Assembly: GCF_029626265.1 (NCBI RefSeq)
Contig: NZ_JARUBN010000001.1
Coordinates: forward strand, 5,893,001-5,957,000
Source: Micromonospora sp. WMMD1102
GTDB taxonomy: Bacteria > Actinomycetota > Actinomycetes > Mycobacteriales > Micromonosporaceae
Reading direction: 5' to 3'
DNA: 64,000 nucleotides
Within the stretch, counting starts at the first letter, position 1, and every line of letters starts with the position of its first letter. The notes beneath the pieces were generated by a model. That model did not search any database. It was not told where the DNA came from and saw nothing but the letters and a program-made list of their open reading frames with translations. This document shows, in pieces, positions 17,993 through 26,398 of this stretch. The translations under genes and the position numbers were made by a program.

Positions 17993-18580
17993 ATGACCAG
18001 CCGAATGATCGCCTTCACCCTCGCTTCGCTCGCGCTCGTCGTGATTCCGGGGCCGAACATGATCTTCATCGTGACGCGTACCGCGGCGCAGGGGCTGCGA
18101 GCGGGGTTGGCCTCGGCACTTGGCATCGAGGCCGGCACACTCCTGCACGTGGCCACGGCCGCCCTCGGAGTCGCCGCGCTCATCGCCACCTCACCGATCG
18201 CGTTCGGCGTCGTCAAGTACGCGGGCGTGGCCTATCTCGTATACCTCGGAGTGAAGACACTTCGCGGCCCGTCGACCACCACGACCGGCGTCGCGCAGAA
18301 GACCTCACTGGGGCGACTGTTCGTGGACGGCGCCGTCGTGAACGCACTCAACCCCAAGGTCGTGCTGTTCTTTCTGGCCTTTCTGCCACAGTTCACCCGG
18401 TCCCAGGGCGAGCTACCGGTCTTCGGCGCGGTCTTCTTCGTCCTCGCCCTCGCCGTGGACATCGCCTTCTGCTTTGCCGCAAACACCATCGGCCCAAGGC
18501 TGAACCGCATCTCGAACGGACATCGATGGTTCGCGTCGATCTACCTCGGACTCGGGCTGTTCACCGCACTTTCGAGCTGA
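17993..18580 (+). CDS. LysE/RhtB-type amino-acid exporter
   Basis: A 195-residue inner-membrane protein with about six helices. The family signature VVIPGPNMIFIVTRTAAQGLRAG lies at residues 15-40, and VNALNPKVVLFFLAFLPQF at about 115-135. The family exports amino acids and related compounds. GGAGAGATCG precedes the ATG. It faces away from the reductase pair, so the two may share a control region (17803-17992). Confidence 0.92.
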   Translation: MTSRMIAFTLASLALVVIPGPNMIFIVTRTAAQGLRAGLASALGIEAGTLLHVATAALGVAALIATSPIAFGVVKYAGVAYLVYLGVKTLRGPSTTTTGVAQKTSLGRLFVDGAVVNALNPKVVLFFLAFLPQFTRSQGELPVFGAVFFVLALAVDIAFCFAANTIGPRLNRISNGHRWFASIYLGLGLFTALSS

Positions 18581-18953
18581 AACCGGCAGATCGCCGACAC
18601 ACCAGCCTCCACCTCACGGCCGGCGACCACCGCTGTACCTGTCCCACGCGTCGAGCATGGCGAACTGGCGGCTCGTCCAGCAGTCATCGTCGTCGACTGC
18701 CGCGATGCCCATTTCGGCGCACCTTCGCATGGACCGGGGCGACCACACATACAGGACCCTCGATCACCGGTCGAGGATTCTTGCGCATCGACCCGGCGAA
18801 CGGCTGGTCGGCGCCGCCGGTGAGCCTCGCCGTGACGACGCTGCTGACCGTCGCGGTGGCGCTGCCGGGTGCGCTCCGCGACCGTCGCCTGCGGAAGGCG
18901 GACCCGGCAGCGCGACGGCCGTGGCCGCGCCGCCGGGTCCGTGACGGAACCGG
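18581..18953. other. Degenerate region without a confident gene
   Basis: The 373 bases contain no convincing gene. On the minus strand a 38-codon frame (18730 to 18614; MRRCAEMGIAAVDDDDCW, ending YSGGRRP) is open but has no recognised relative. On the plus strand, about 18820-18960 reads SLAVTTLLTVAVALPGAL then a run of basic residues, like the last membrane helix and tail of a transporter, without start or stop. Both look like gene remnants. Confidence 0.5.
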
Positions 18954-19589
18954 TCAGACACCCGCACGGGTGAAGGTCAGGTGTGTGACCCCGCTGGGCG
19001 AGGCGGTCGTTTCTACCCGGTACTTCTGCTCGATGCCCTCCAGCCCGTCCCAGAGGCGGACGCCTCGGCCGAGCAGGATCGGGACCACCACGATGTGCGC
19101 GTGGTCGACGAGCCCGGCGGCGAGGAAGTCGCGGATCACCGTGGGGCCGCCGCCGATGCGGACATCCTTGCCGTCGGCGGCGTTGCGGGCCGCTTCGAGC
19201 GCCTCGGCCGGTGACGTGTCGACGAAGTGGTACGTCGTGCCGCCCTCCATCTCGATCGACGGGCGGGTGTGGTGGGTGAGGACGAAGACCGGTGAGTGGA
19301 ACGGCGGGTTGGGACCCCACGCGCCCTTCCAGTCCGGGTCCTCGTGCCAACCGGGGTGGCCGAACTTTCCGGCCCCCATGATCTCGACACCGATCACCGC
19401 GTCGCCGTGCTGCCGCGCGAAGGCGTCGTCGACGCCGCCGCCACCGCCCTGCTGCCACCACCGGGTGGCGAACATCCATTCGTGCAGCCGCTGGCCGGCG
19501 TGGCCGAAGTGTGCGTCGGGGCTCTGGCCTTCGCCGGTGCCGAATCCGTCGAGCGAGATCGAGAAGTTCTGGACGCGGACGAGTGACAT
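18954..19589 (-). CDS. Dihydrofolate reductase family protein (RibD C-terminal domain) 3
   Basis: A 211-residue member of the same fold but more distant from the other two: VRVQNFSISLDGFGTGEGQ, FVLTHHTRPSIEMEGGTTY, VRIGGGPTVIRDFLAAG, VVVPILLGRGVRLWDGL. The typical NADP-binding GGG stretch is clear. CGAAGGAGC precedes the ATG. It begins 36 bases after the stop of rarD on the same strand and is probably co-transcribed with it. Confidence 0.9.
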   Translation of the reverse strand: MSLVRVQNFSISLDGFGTGEGQSPDAHFGHAGQRLHEWMFATRWWQQGGGGGVDDAFARQHGDAVIGVEIMGAGKFGHPGWHEDPDWKGAWGPNPPFHSPVFVLTHHTRPSIEMEGGTTYHFVDTSPAEALEAARNAADGKDVRIGGGPTVIRDFLAAGLVDHAHIVVVPILLGRGVRLWDGLEGIEQKYRVETTASPSGVTHLTFTRAGV

Positions 19590-19625
19590 GACGGTGCTCC
19601 TTCGATACTGGGCGGGTCGGTTCTC

Positions 19626-20591
19626 TCAGGTGGTGCGGACGCGCGCGGTGGCCCGTGGGTGGGTGGCGTGCCCGTCGACGGCCCGCGGTTGCCGTCTGGC
19701 TGCGCGGGAGCGCGCGCCGTCCCAGGTGAAGACGGCCAGCGCCAGCCACACGAGGGCGAACGCCGCCAACCGGCTCTGCGGCATCGGTTCGTGAAACAGG
19801 AGCACGCCGAAGCCGAGGTGCAGGATCGGCGTGATGTACTGCAGGACGCCCAACGTGGTCAGCGGGACCCGGTTGGCCGCCGCGGCGAAGCCCATCAGCG
19901 GCAGCGCGGTCAACGCACCCGCCAGCAGGACGAGCAGGGTGTGGCCGGCGGCCACGTGGCCCACGGTCTGCTTGCCGGTGATCATCAGGAACGCGACGTA
20001 GCCCAGCGCCGGCGGCAGCAGCGCGACCGTCTCGACGAGCAGCCCGTCGGCGGCCGGCAGTCCCTGCCGCTTCTTGACCAGCCCGTACAGGCTGAAGGTG
20101 ATCGCGACCACCAGGGCCAGCCACGGCGGCCCGCCGTACCCGACGGCCAACACCAGCACGGCGATCACGCCGATGCCCACGGCCGTCCACTGGGTACGCC
20201 GCAGCCGTTCGCGGAGCACGGCCACGCCGAGCAGCACGCTGACCAACGGGGTGATGAAGTAGCCGAGCGAGACCTCCACGACCTGTCCGGTAGCGACGCC
20301 GAGGATGAAGGCGAACCAGTTCGTTCCGATCAACAGCGCGGGCAGGCCGACCGCGGCCAGCCGTCGGGGCTCGCGGGCCAGGTCGCGCAGGCACCGGTAC
20401 CGGCGCAGGACCGCCAGCAGTACCGCCATGAACACGGCCGACCAGACGATCCGGTGGGCCAGGATCTCACCCGCCGAGGCGGGTGCGAGCAGCTTGAAGT
20501 AGAGCGGGAAGAAACCCCATCCCACGTAGGCCGCGATGCCGGTGAGCAGGCCTCGGCGCATGGAGCTGCCGTCTGCGGTGTGCGGTGTCAC
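19626..20591 (-). CDS. rarD: EamA/RarD family transporter
   Basis: A 321-residue, ten-helix drug/metabolite transporter of the RarD type: YVGWGFFPLYFKLL, HRIVWSAVFM, GTNWFAFILGVATGQVVEVS, LGYFITPLVSVLLG and LQYITPILHLGFGVLLF are family hallmarks. The substrate is unknown. The GTG at 20591 has GAGAGGG six bases upstream; the frame is open a little further to a TTG at 20621. A TATAGT box at 20641-20646 on the minus strand is a likely promoter, in an unusually AT-rich stretch. Confidence 0.9.
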   Translation of the reverse strand: MTPHTADGSSMRRGLLTGIAAYVGWGFFPLYFKLLAPASAGEILAHRIVWSAVFMAVLLAVLRRYRCLRDLAREPRRLAAVGLPALLIGTNWFAFILGVATGQVVEVSLGYFITPLVSVLLGVAVLRERLRRTQWTAVGIGVIAVLVLAVGYGGPPWLALVVAITFSLYGLVKKRQGLPAADGLLVETVALLPPALGYVAFLMITGKQTVGHVAAGHTLLVLLAGALTALPLMGFAAAANRVPLTTLGVLQYITPILHLGFGVLLFHEPMPQSRLAAFALVWLALAVFTWDGARSRAARRQPRAVDGHATHPRATARVRTT

Positions 20592-20640
20592 GGCTGTCCC
20601 TCTCGTCGGATGACCTGACAAGGAACAGCATGGAACGGAA

Positions 20641-20646
20641 ACTATA
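20641..20646 (-). promoter_or_regulatory. -10 box TATAGT upstream of rarD
   Basis: TATAGT on the minus strand lies 50 bases before the rarD start in an AT-rich patch (about 20640-20695) that stands out from the local composition. No good -35 was identified. Confidence 0.4.
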
Positions 20647-20851
20647 TGACGTCTAAGGCCAATTGATCTCAGCTTCCATCAAGATTCTTAATGGGTGCTG
20701 GATCGGTTGCCTGGCGAGGCTCGGCGGTCGCCGTCACCGGGAGGCGGTGTCCGTGCTGATCTCCACAGCGACGGCCGGTCACCACGAGGAGGGCAGCGCG
20801 ATGGCACGGTGGTTTGCGACATGACCCGCCGCCTCGCCCGTGGAGGCCTGC

Positions 20852-21238
20852 TCAGACCTGGCGCCGCCAGGAGTACCAGCCCCGGCACAGGAAGTACGCG
20901 ACGGCCGTCGCGACCACCAGGGAACCGTCGATGATCACGTGCTGCTTGGCCGTGGGCACGTCGATCACGGCGAGGGCGAACACGGTGATCGCGATCTTGT
21001 GGAAGAGCACCAGTTCCCACACCCCCCGCTGCCCGCGTGGCCAGACGGCCAGCATCGCCCACAGGCCAGCGAAGACGACGTACGCCAGCGTGCGCCAGGC
21101 TTCCGTCATCAGGTGCTCGTCGGACGAGTCGATCATCTGCTGGATCCCCTGGGCCAGGGCGCCGAAGGTGGCAATCGAACAGATGGCCAGCAGAATGCGG
21201 CCGGTGCGGTCGGCCCACGGAGCGATCGAGTTTGGCAT
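20852..21238 (-). CDS. Four-helix membrane protein, function unknown
   Basis: A 128-residue protein with four predicted membrane helices (GRILLAICSIATFGALAQ, LAYVVFAGLWAMLAVW, HKIAITVFALAVIDV, LVVATAVAYFLCRGWY). Conserved-looking polar residues lie between helices 1 and 2 (IDSSDEHLMTEAWR). It has the size and shape of DoxX-like or DUF-type small membrane proteins but no diagnostic motif was recognised. The 260 bases between it and rarD contain no gene. Confidence 0.7.
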   Translation of the reverse strand: MPNSIAPWADRTGRILLAICSIATFGALAQGIQQMIDSSDEHLMTEAWRTLAYVVFAGLWAMLAVWPRGQRGVWELVLFHKIAITVFALAVIDVPTAKQHVIIDGSLVVATAVAYFLCRGWYSWRRQV

Positions 21239-21283
21239 ACCCGTACTGTCCGACCCGGGCGGCGGCGCTCGCGTCGGCGAAAA

Positions 21284-21595
21284 CTACGTAACCAGGCCCC
21301 GGAGCTGACGCCGGGAGCTGATGCCAGTTTGCGGAAGATGCTGCGGAGGTGCGACCTGCCCGAACGCGACCCGCAGGGCGGCTGCGTACCCGGCCGGGAT
21401 GTCGGGGAGGCGGCCGAGCATCGGGGTGCACACCTGGTGCAGGGCGGCGAAGGGAATCTGCGTTTCGAACTGCGACCCGGACGCCTCGACGACCTGGAAC
21501 CCGTCGGCCGTCGCGCAGGCGTGGTCGAGCAGCGCACTCTTGCCGATGCCCGCCGCACCGCCGCCTCGGTTTCCGCCGGCTCCGTTTCCGCCCAC
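21284..21595 (-). pseudogene. LuxR-family (LAL) regulator remnant: ATPase start joined to frameshifted HTH end
   Basis: The first part encodes a P-loop ATPase start typical of large LuxR (LAL) regulators: GGGAAGIGKSALLDHA, then QFETQIPFAALHQV and LGRLPDIPAGYAAALRVAFG. After only about 80 residues it jumps to the end of a LuxR HTH. Read one frame over, the junction gives SHLRSIFRKL, and the main frame then gives ISSRRQLRGLV, so SHLRSIFRKLGISSRRQLR would be restored by one extra base near 21322-21326. A normal protein is about 900-950 residues, so roughly 800 have been deleted. The gene must be inactive. Confidence 0.85.
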
Positions 21596-21650
21596 GGCTG
21601 AACCCGTGCGCTCAGAGCGTAAGGCGTCGATTCTCGCTGCTGGCCGTCAT

Positions 21651-21656
21651 TACGTT
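21651..21656 (+). promoter_or_regulatory. -10 box TACGTT, leaderless start of clpP
   Basis: TACGTT ends six bases before the ATG at 21663; no Shine-Dalgarno sequence is present. Confidence 0.6.
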
Positions 21657-21662
21657 GCTGAC

Positions 21663-22286
21663 ATGACTGATCCGTACACTCCACAGGCCCGCAGCGGAGA
21701 ACCGCCGCACGGCACCCTCGACGACTCGGTCTACAGCCGTCTCCTGCGGGAACGCATCATCTTCCTCGGCACCGAGGTCAACGACGAGGTGGCCAACCGG
21801 ATCTGCGCCCAACTGCTGCTGCTCGCGGCCGAGGACGCGCAGCGGGACATCAACCTCTGGATCAACTCGCCGGGCGGCTCGGTCTACGCCGGCATGGCGA
21901 TCTACGACACGATGCAGTTCATCGACAACGACGTGTCGACGGTGGCGATGGGCATGGCCGGCTCGATGGGGCAGTTCCTGCTCTGCGCCGGCACAGCCGG
22001 CAAGCGGTACGCACTGCCGCACGCCAGCATCATCATGCACCAGCCGTCCGGCGGAATGGGCGGCACGGCGGCGGACATCGCGATCCAGGCCGAGCAGATG
22101 CTGCACACCAAGAGGATGCTGCTGGAGATGATCGCCCAGCACACCGGGCAGACGTACGAACAGGTCGTGCGGGACGCCGACCGCGACCGCTGGTTCACCG
22201 CGACCGAGGCCCGGGACTACGGCTTCATCGACCAGGTGGTCAGCAGCACCGGCCCGCTCGCCGCCAAGGCCGGTACCCCCGACTGA
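21663..22286 (+). CDS. clpP: ATP-dependent Clp protease proteolytic subunit ClpP
   Basis: A 207-residue serine peptidase that forms the barrel of the Clp protease. Nucleophile Ser101 lies in GMAGSMGQ and His126 in IIMHQPSGG; INLWINSPGGSVYAGMAIYD is the family signature. No clpX or second clpP is adjacent, so this is a solitary paralogue and not the housekeeping clpP1P2 operon. The GMAGSMG elbow replaces the usual GQAASM(A/G), a common change in accessory actinobacterial ClpP. It probably makes a leaderless message. Confidence 0.95.
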   Translation: MTDPYTPQARSGEPPHGTLDDSVYSRLLRERIIFLGTEVNDEVANRICAQLLLLAAEDAQRDINLWINSPGGSVYAGMAIYDTMQFIDNDVSTVAMGMAGSMGQFLLCAGTAGKRYALPHASIIMHQPSGGMGGTAADIAIQAEQMLHTKRMLLEMIAQHTGQTYEQVVRDADRDRWFTATEARDYGFIDQVVSSTGPLAAKAGTPD

Positions 22287-22427
22287 CGGCGCCGCCAACG
22301 CCCCGCGCGAGCCGACCGGGCCGACCCCGCACCGCCACCACCACGGGGGCTGCCGCACCCCGGCTCGGCATCCCCGCTCGGTCTCCACCGCTCCGTATCC
22401 CGGTTGTCGGGTCCGGGACGGCGCGGT

Positions 22428-22433
22428 TAGCGT
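22428..22433 (+). promoter_or_regulatory. Promoter of the GNAT gene: TTGTCG, 18 bases, TAGCGT
   Basis: TAGCGT ends six bases before the GTG at 22440; TTGTCG at 22404-22409 lies 18 bases upstream of the box. Confidence 0.6.
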
Positions 22434-22439
22434 CGCGGC

Positions 22440-22925
22440 GTGCGGATCCGTGAGTTCACCGAAGCCGACTGGTCCCAGGTGTGGCCGATTGTCCGGGACG
22501 TCGTACGGGCCGGGGAGACGTTCACCTACGACCCCCGGATGACCGGCGAGCAGGCGTACGACGTCTGGGTGGAGTCGGCGCCGGGGCTGACGGTGGTGGC
22601 GGTGGAACACGACCGGCTGCTCGGCACGGCGAAGATGGGACCGAACCGCCCGGGCCCCGGTAGTCACGTCTCGACCGCGAGCTTCATGGTCGCCACCGAC
22701 GCCCGCGGCCGGGGCGTGGGAACTGCGCTGTGCCGGTACGCCCTGGACTGGGCGGAGCGGCGCGGGTACGCCGGCATGCAGTTCAACGCCGTCGCCGAGT
22801 CCAACCAGGCGGCGGTCGGGCTCTACCTGCGACTCGGGTTCGCCGTGCTGGGTACGGTGCCGGGCGCCTTCGCCCACCCGACCCTGGGCCGGGTCGGCCT
22901 GCACGTGATGTACCGCGGGTTCTGA
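22440..22925 (+). CDS. GNAT N-acetyltransferase
   Basis: A 161-residue acetyl-CoA-dependent acetyltransferase. Motif A (FMVATDARGRGVGTALCRYAL, with the acetyl-CoA pyrophosphate loop RGRGVG) lies at about residues 80-100, and NAVAESNQAAVGLYLRLGF is motif B. It is of the YncA/phosphinothricin-acetyltransferase-like type (MRIREFTEADW, GETFTYDP), which acts on small amines. The start is GTG and probably leaderless. Confidence 0.9.
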   Translation: MRIREFTEADWSQVWPIVRDVVRAGETFTYDPRMTGEQAYDVWVESAPGLTVVAVEHDRLLGTAKMGPNRPGPGSHVSTASFMVATDARGRGVGTALCRYALDWAERRGYAGMQFNAVAESNQAAVGLYLRLGFAVLGTVPGAFAHPTLGRVGLHVMYRGF

Positions 22926-22967
22926 CCCCGGGCCGGGAGCCGACTCCGGCCATCGGCCGGGAGCGAC

Positions 22968-23004
22968 GAGCAGCGAGCGGCGAGCGGCGAGCGGCGAGCG
23001 GCGG
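22968..23004. repeat. 7-bp tandem repeat GCGAGCG
   Basis: About five units of GCGAGCG or GAGCGGC, with small variations, just after the GNAT gene and before the next promoter. Confidence 0.7.
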
Positions 23005-23046
23005 ATCCTGACGGGCGATTTTGGCTCGGTTGTCGGGGGGCCGCCC

Positions 23047-23052
23047 TACGAT
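23047..23052 (+). promoter_or_regulatory. -10 box TACGAT, leaderless start of the DUF3224 gene
   Basis: TACGAT ends six bases before the ATG at 23059. Confidence 0.6.
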
Positions 23053-23058
23053 TCCGGC

Positions 23059-23463
23059 ATGACGCGACAGACCGAGACCGCGCTCGCCTCCGGCACCGAG
23101 TTCACTGCCGAGTTCGAGGTGACCGGGTGGGACGAGCGGCCCTACGACGAGCCGACCGAGGGCGGCACCCTGGCCAGGGTGACCGTCCGGAAGACCTTCC
23201 GGGGCATGATCGAGGGGACCAGCGTCGCCGAGTTGCTGACTGCCGCAAACCGGGGCTACGTCGCCTCGGAGCGGTTCACCGGCAGCATCGACGGGCGGCA
23301 CGGGACGGTGGTCTTCCAGCACGGCGGCGTGGACGCCGAGACTCCGCGTACGTTCGGGCACGTCGTCCCGGGCACCGGGACGGGCGAGCTGACCGGACTG
23401 CTCGGGACGGTCACCTTCCGGCGCAACGATTCCGGGCACAGCGTCCGGCTGCTGCTCGACTGA
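23059..23463 (+). CDS. DUF3224 domain-containing protein
   Basis: A 134-residue cytoplasmic protein covering the whole DUF3224 domain: a beta-barrel predicted from alternating strands, with AEFEVTGWDERPYDE, TVRKTFRGMIEGTSVAELL, GYVASERFTGSIDGRHGTVVFQ and TGTGELTGLLG. The family resembles allene-oxide-cyclase-like barrels, but no activity is established. It lies upstream of, and on the same strand as, the NHEJ polymerase, 139 bases apart. Confidence 0.88.
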   Translation: MTRQTETALASGTEFTAEFEVTGWDERPYDEPTEGGTLARVTVRKTFRGMIEGTSVAELLTAANRGYVASERFTGSIDGRHGTVVFQHGGVDAETPRTFGHVVPGTGTGELTGLLGTVTFRRNDSGHSVRLLLD

Positions 23464-23602
23464 TCCGGCAACCCGCAACCGGCAACCGGCAACCCGGCGC
23501 CGGCAGCCGGCCACAAGATCCGGGGGCACGGGCAGCGTCCACAGCCAGCCGGGCCAGGCCAGGCGAGTTGACCGTGCGGCGGCGGGCCGGGAAGGTGGTG
23601 CG

Positions 23603-24571
23603 ATGACGGGCAAGGCCGACGAGGTACGGGACGGCGTCTCGCTGACAAACCTCGACCAGCCCCTGTTCGACGGGGCGGACGCGACCAAGCGGGACCTGGT
23701 CGACTATCTGGACGAGATGCGCGACCCGTTGATCAAGCAGTTGCGGGACCGGCCGCTCTCGGTGATCCGGGTGCTCCGGGGACAGCCGCCGTTCATGCAG
23801 AAGAACGTCCCGCGCTACACACCCTCGTGGATCTCGACGGTGACGATGTGGGCGGAGGCGTCCCGCCGCGAGGTGTCGTACGCCCTCTGCAACGACCGGC
23901 GCACTCTGCTCTGGTTCGGCAACCAGCGGGCGGTGGAATACCACCCGACCCTGGTCACAGCGGATCGGCGGGACCATTCCACCCACCTGGTGCTGGACCT
24001 CGATCCGCCGGCCGCCGACACGTTCGGGCTGGTCGTGAGCACCGCCCACCTGGTCCGGGAGGTGCTCGCCGAGGCGAATCTGACCGGGGTGGTCAAGACC
24101 AGCGGGGCGAAGGGCCTGCACATCTTCGTACCGGTCGAGGAGGCGGCGCCGATCGAGGACGTGGCGGCGGCGACCCGGGCGCTGGCGGTCCGGGCGGAAC
24201 GGCTGGATCCCGCGCTGGCCACCACGGCCTTCATCCGGGAGGACCGGGGCGGCCGGGTCTTCGTCGACTCGACCCGGTCCGGCGGTGCGACGGTGGTCTC
24301 GGCGTACAGTCCCCGACTTCGGCCGGGAGTGCCGGTGTCGTTTCCGGTTCCGTGGGACGAACTGGACCGGGTCAGCCCGGCCGACTTCACGATGCGGACC
24401 GTGCCGCGCCTGCTGGGCGGGGACGATCCGTGGGCCGGCCGGATGCCCGGTCCGCAGCGGCTCCCGGCCGACCTGGTCGCGGAGGGACACACCATCCCGG
24501 TCGCCCGGGTGCAGGCGATGCACGAAGGCAAGCGCCGGGCCCGCGCCCGCAGGGCCGCCGAGCCGGACTGA
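23603..24571 (+). CDS. LigD-type DNA primase-polymerase (NHEJ)
   Basis: A 322-residue stand-alone polymerase domain of the LigD/archaeo-eukaryotic-primase group, which fills gaps during non-homologous end joining. The metal-binding pair is Asp132 and Asp134 in LVLDLDPP; KTSGAKGLHIFVP carries the Ser/His nucleotide site, and GGATVVSAYSPRLRPG is the late family signature. No ligase or nuclease domain is fused and no ku gene is adjacent; the ligase at the left edge is 22 kb away. GGAAGGTGGTGCG precedes the ATG. Confidence 0.93.
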   Translation: MTGKADEVRDGVSLTNLDQPLFDGADATKRDLVDYLDEMRDPLIKQLRDRPLSVIRVLRGQPPFMQKNVPRYTPSWISTVTMWAEASRREVSYALCNDRRTLLWFGNQRAVEYHPTLVTADRRDHSTHLVLDLDPPAADTFGLVVSTAHLVREVLAEANLTGVVKTSGAKGLHIFVPVEEAAPIEDVAAATRALAVRAERLDPALATTAFIREDRGGRVFVDSTRSGGATVVSAYSPRLRPGVPVSFPVPWDELDRVSPADFTMRTVPRLLGGDDPWAGRMPGPQRLPADLVAEGHTIPVARVQAMHEGKRRARARRAAEPD

Positions 24572-24829
24572 GCACCACGCCGCGCCACCGAGCCCGGCCG
24601 AGCACCAGGCCGCGCCACCGAGCTGGGCCAGCACCAGGCCGCGCCACCGAGCTGGGCCAGCACCAGGCCGCGCCACCGAGCTGGGCCAGCACCAGGCCGC
24701 GCCACCGAGCTGGGCCAGCACCAGGCCGAGCACCACGCCCTGCCGAGCACCACGCCCTGCCGAGCACCAGGCCCGGCCGAGCACCAGGCCGGGCCGAGCA
24801 CCACGCCCGGCCGAGCACCAGGCCGGGCT
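24571..24829. repeat. Minisatellite: four perfect 29-bp units then six 17-bp units
   Basis: After the polymerase stop comes one degenerate unit (24571-24600), four identical 29-base units (24601-24716, each beginning AGCACCAGGCCGCGCCACCG), and then six 17-base units (24728-24829, GAGCACCASGCCCKGCC type). The shorter unit equals the start of the long one plus a changed end. No spacers occur, so it is not a CRISPR array. The whole region to 24987 holds no gene. Confidence 0.9.
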
Positions 24830-24987
24830 GGGCACCTGGGGCCGCACCGGCGCACCGCGCGCGTACCCGGACCGTGAGACGGGCCGGCGGGTTGCCGGCG
24901 GAGGATCACCCGCCGGCAACCCGCCCTCCCTCGCGCGGCCCGTCGCGCTTCAGTAACGGATAGGGCAGATCGGGTACGTCGACCAGC

Positions 24988-26334
24988 TCAGCTCAGCGTG
25001 CAGGCCGTGCCGTTCAGGCTGACCGAGGCCGGTCTGCCGGTGTTGCCCGTGTGGCTGGCCTGGAAGCCGATCCCGACCGATGCGTTCGGCGCGATGGTGC
25101 CGTTGTAGCTGGCGTTCCGGGCGGTCACCGCAGCACTGTTGGGGCTGTAGGAGGCGTTCCACCCCGAGACGATGGTCTGGCCGGCCGGCAGGGTGAAGGA
25201 GAGCGTCCAGCCGTTGATCGCGGTGTTACCCCGGTTGGTGATGGTGATCGCTGCGGTCAACCCGGAGTTCCAGGCGTTCACGGTGTAGCTCACCGCACAC
25301 CCGCCCGCCGGTGGCTGCGTCGGCGGCTGGGTGGGCGGCTGGGTGGGCTGCTGCGTCGGTGGTTGGGTCGGCGGCTGGGTCGGCGGTGCGGTGGTCGGGT
25401 TCCCGGTCGGCGGCGCGCTGCCGTCCAGCCCGAAGAACCGGATCGCCTCGGCCGCGTTCACCGGCAGGTTGTGCGACACCCCCTGCATGCTGATCGCCTC
25501 GACCGGCGCCATCGGGCCACTGCCGCCGTACCGGGTGCGGGTGTAGCCGGACTGCGGGGTGTCGGTGAAGGTCGGCGTCTGGCTCAGCCCGTGCACGTTG
25601 GTCCACTGCTTCACCTCTTCGCCGAAGTTCGGATAGCGCAGCGTCTCGTCGTTGGTGCCGTGCCACAGTTGCATCCGGGGCCGGGCGCCGGTGTAGCCGG
25701 GGTACGCGGCCCGGACCAGGTCACCCCACTGCTGGGCGGTACGGATGATCTGGCCGTTGGCGCACTCGCTGTTCCAGGTCGAACCACCGGTGGTGGCGAA
25801 GCAGCTGTGCGGCACACCGGCGAACGCGGCCCCGGCGGCGAAGACGTCCGGGTAGTTGCCGAGCAGCACGTTCGTCATCATCGCCCCGGAGGAGGTGCCG
25901 GTGGCGAAGACCTGTCCGGTGCTGTAGCGCTGCTGCACGTACCGGACCATCGACATGATCGAGACCGGGTCGCTGCCGCCGTCGCGCCGCAGCGCCTGCT
26001 GGGAGTAGACGTCGAAGCACTGGCCGCTGCGGGTCGCCGAGGGGTAGATGACGATGTAGCCGTACCGGTCCGCCAGCGAGGCGAACTGGGTGCCGGAGTA
26101 GAACGCCGGTCCGGTACCGGTGCAGTAGTGCACGGCGACCAGGATCGCGGGGCGCGTCGCCAGCCGGTCCGGCACGTAGAGGTGCATCCGCAGGTTGCTG
26201 GGGTTGGTGCCGAAGTTGGTCACCTCGGTCAGCGCCGCGGCGGAGGCCGGCGTGGCCACCGTGAGGCTCGCCAGGCCCGCGGCCAGCATCATCGCGCCGG
26301 TCGCGACGGCGAGCGCGCGTACGAGTCGTCGCAT
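24988..26334 (-). CDS. Secreted CE1-type esterase (PHB depolymerase-like) with CBM2
   Basis: A 448-residue exported esterase acting on plant cell-wall material. It has a signal peptide (1-33, ending PASA), a catalytic alpha/beta-hydrolase domain (about 34-310) of the PHB depolymerase/acetylxylan or feruloyl esterase type with nucleophile Ser in GTSSGAMM and a late His in MQGVSHNLPVN, a Pro/Thr/Gln linker with repeats of QPPT, and a C-terminal family 2 carbohydrate-binding module starting CAVSYTVNAWNSG, with Trp residues placed for cellulose or xylan binding. A GAGAGGATC ribosome site precedes the ATG. A LacI-type gene lies directly upstream and a long palindrome lies 65 bases before the start. 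Confidence 0.92.
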   Translation of the reverse strand: MRRLVRALAVATGAMMLAAGLASLTVATPASAAALTEVTNFGTNPSNLRMHLYVPDRLATRPAILVAVHYCTGTGPAFYSGTQFASLADRYGYIVIYPSATRSGQCFDVYSQQALRRDGGSDPVSIMSMVRYVQQRYSTGQVFATGTSSGAMMTNVLLGNYPDVFAAGAAFAGVPHSCFATTGGSTWNSECANGQIIRTAQQWGDLVRAAYPGYTGARPRMQLWHGTNDETLRYPNFGEEVKQWTNVHGLSQTPTFTDTPQSGYTRTRYGGSGPMAPVEAISMQGVSHNLPVNAAEAIRFFGLDGSAPPTGNPTTAPPTQPPTQPPTQQPTQPPTQPPTQPPAGGCAVSYTVNAWNSGLTAAITITNRGNTAINGWTLSFTLPAGQTIVSGWNASYSPNSAAVTARNASYNGTIAPNASVGIGFQASHTGNTGRPASVSLNGTACTLS

Positions 26335-26398
26335 CCTGATCCTCTCTCGACCTGGCGAGGCGCGGGTTAAGGACGAGCGATCCGGATATCCCGCCAGC

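Noticed and set aside
20688..20851. Gene between rarD and the four-helix membrane protein
   Set aside because: Only very short frames with no ribosome site or relatives; the region is AT-rich in part and probably regulatory.
15643..21600. Integrated element using tRNA-Arg as attachment site
   Set aside because: No integrase, no transposase and no duplicated tRNA end were seen.
24571..24829. CRISPR array
   Set aside because: Units are contiguous with no unique spacers, lengths change from 29 to 17 bases, and no cas genes are near.
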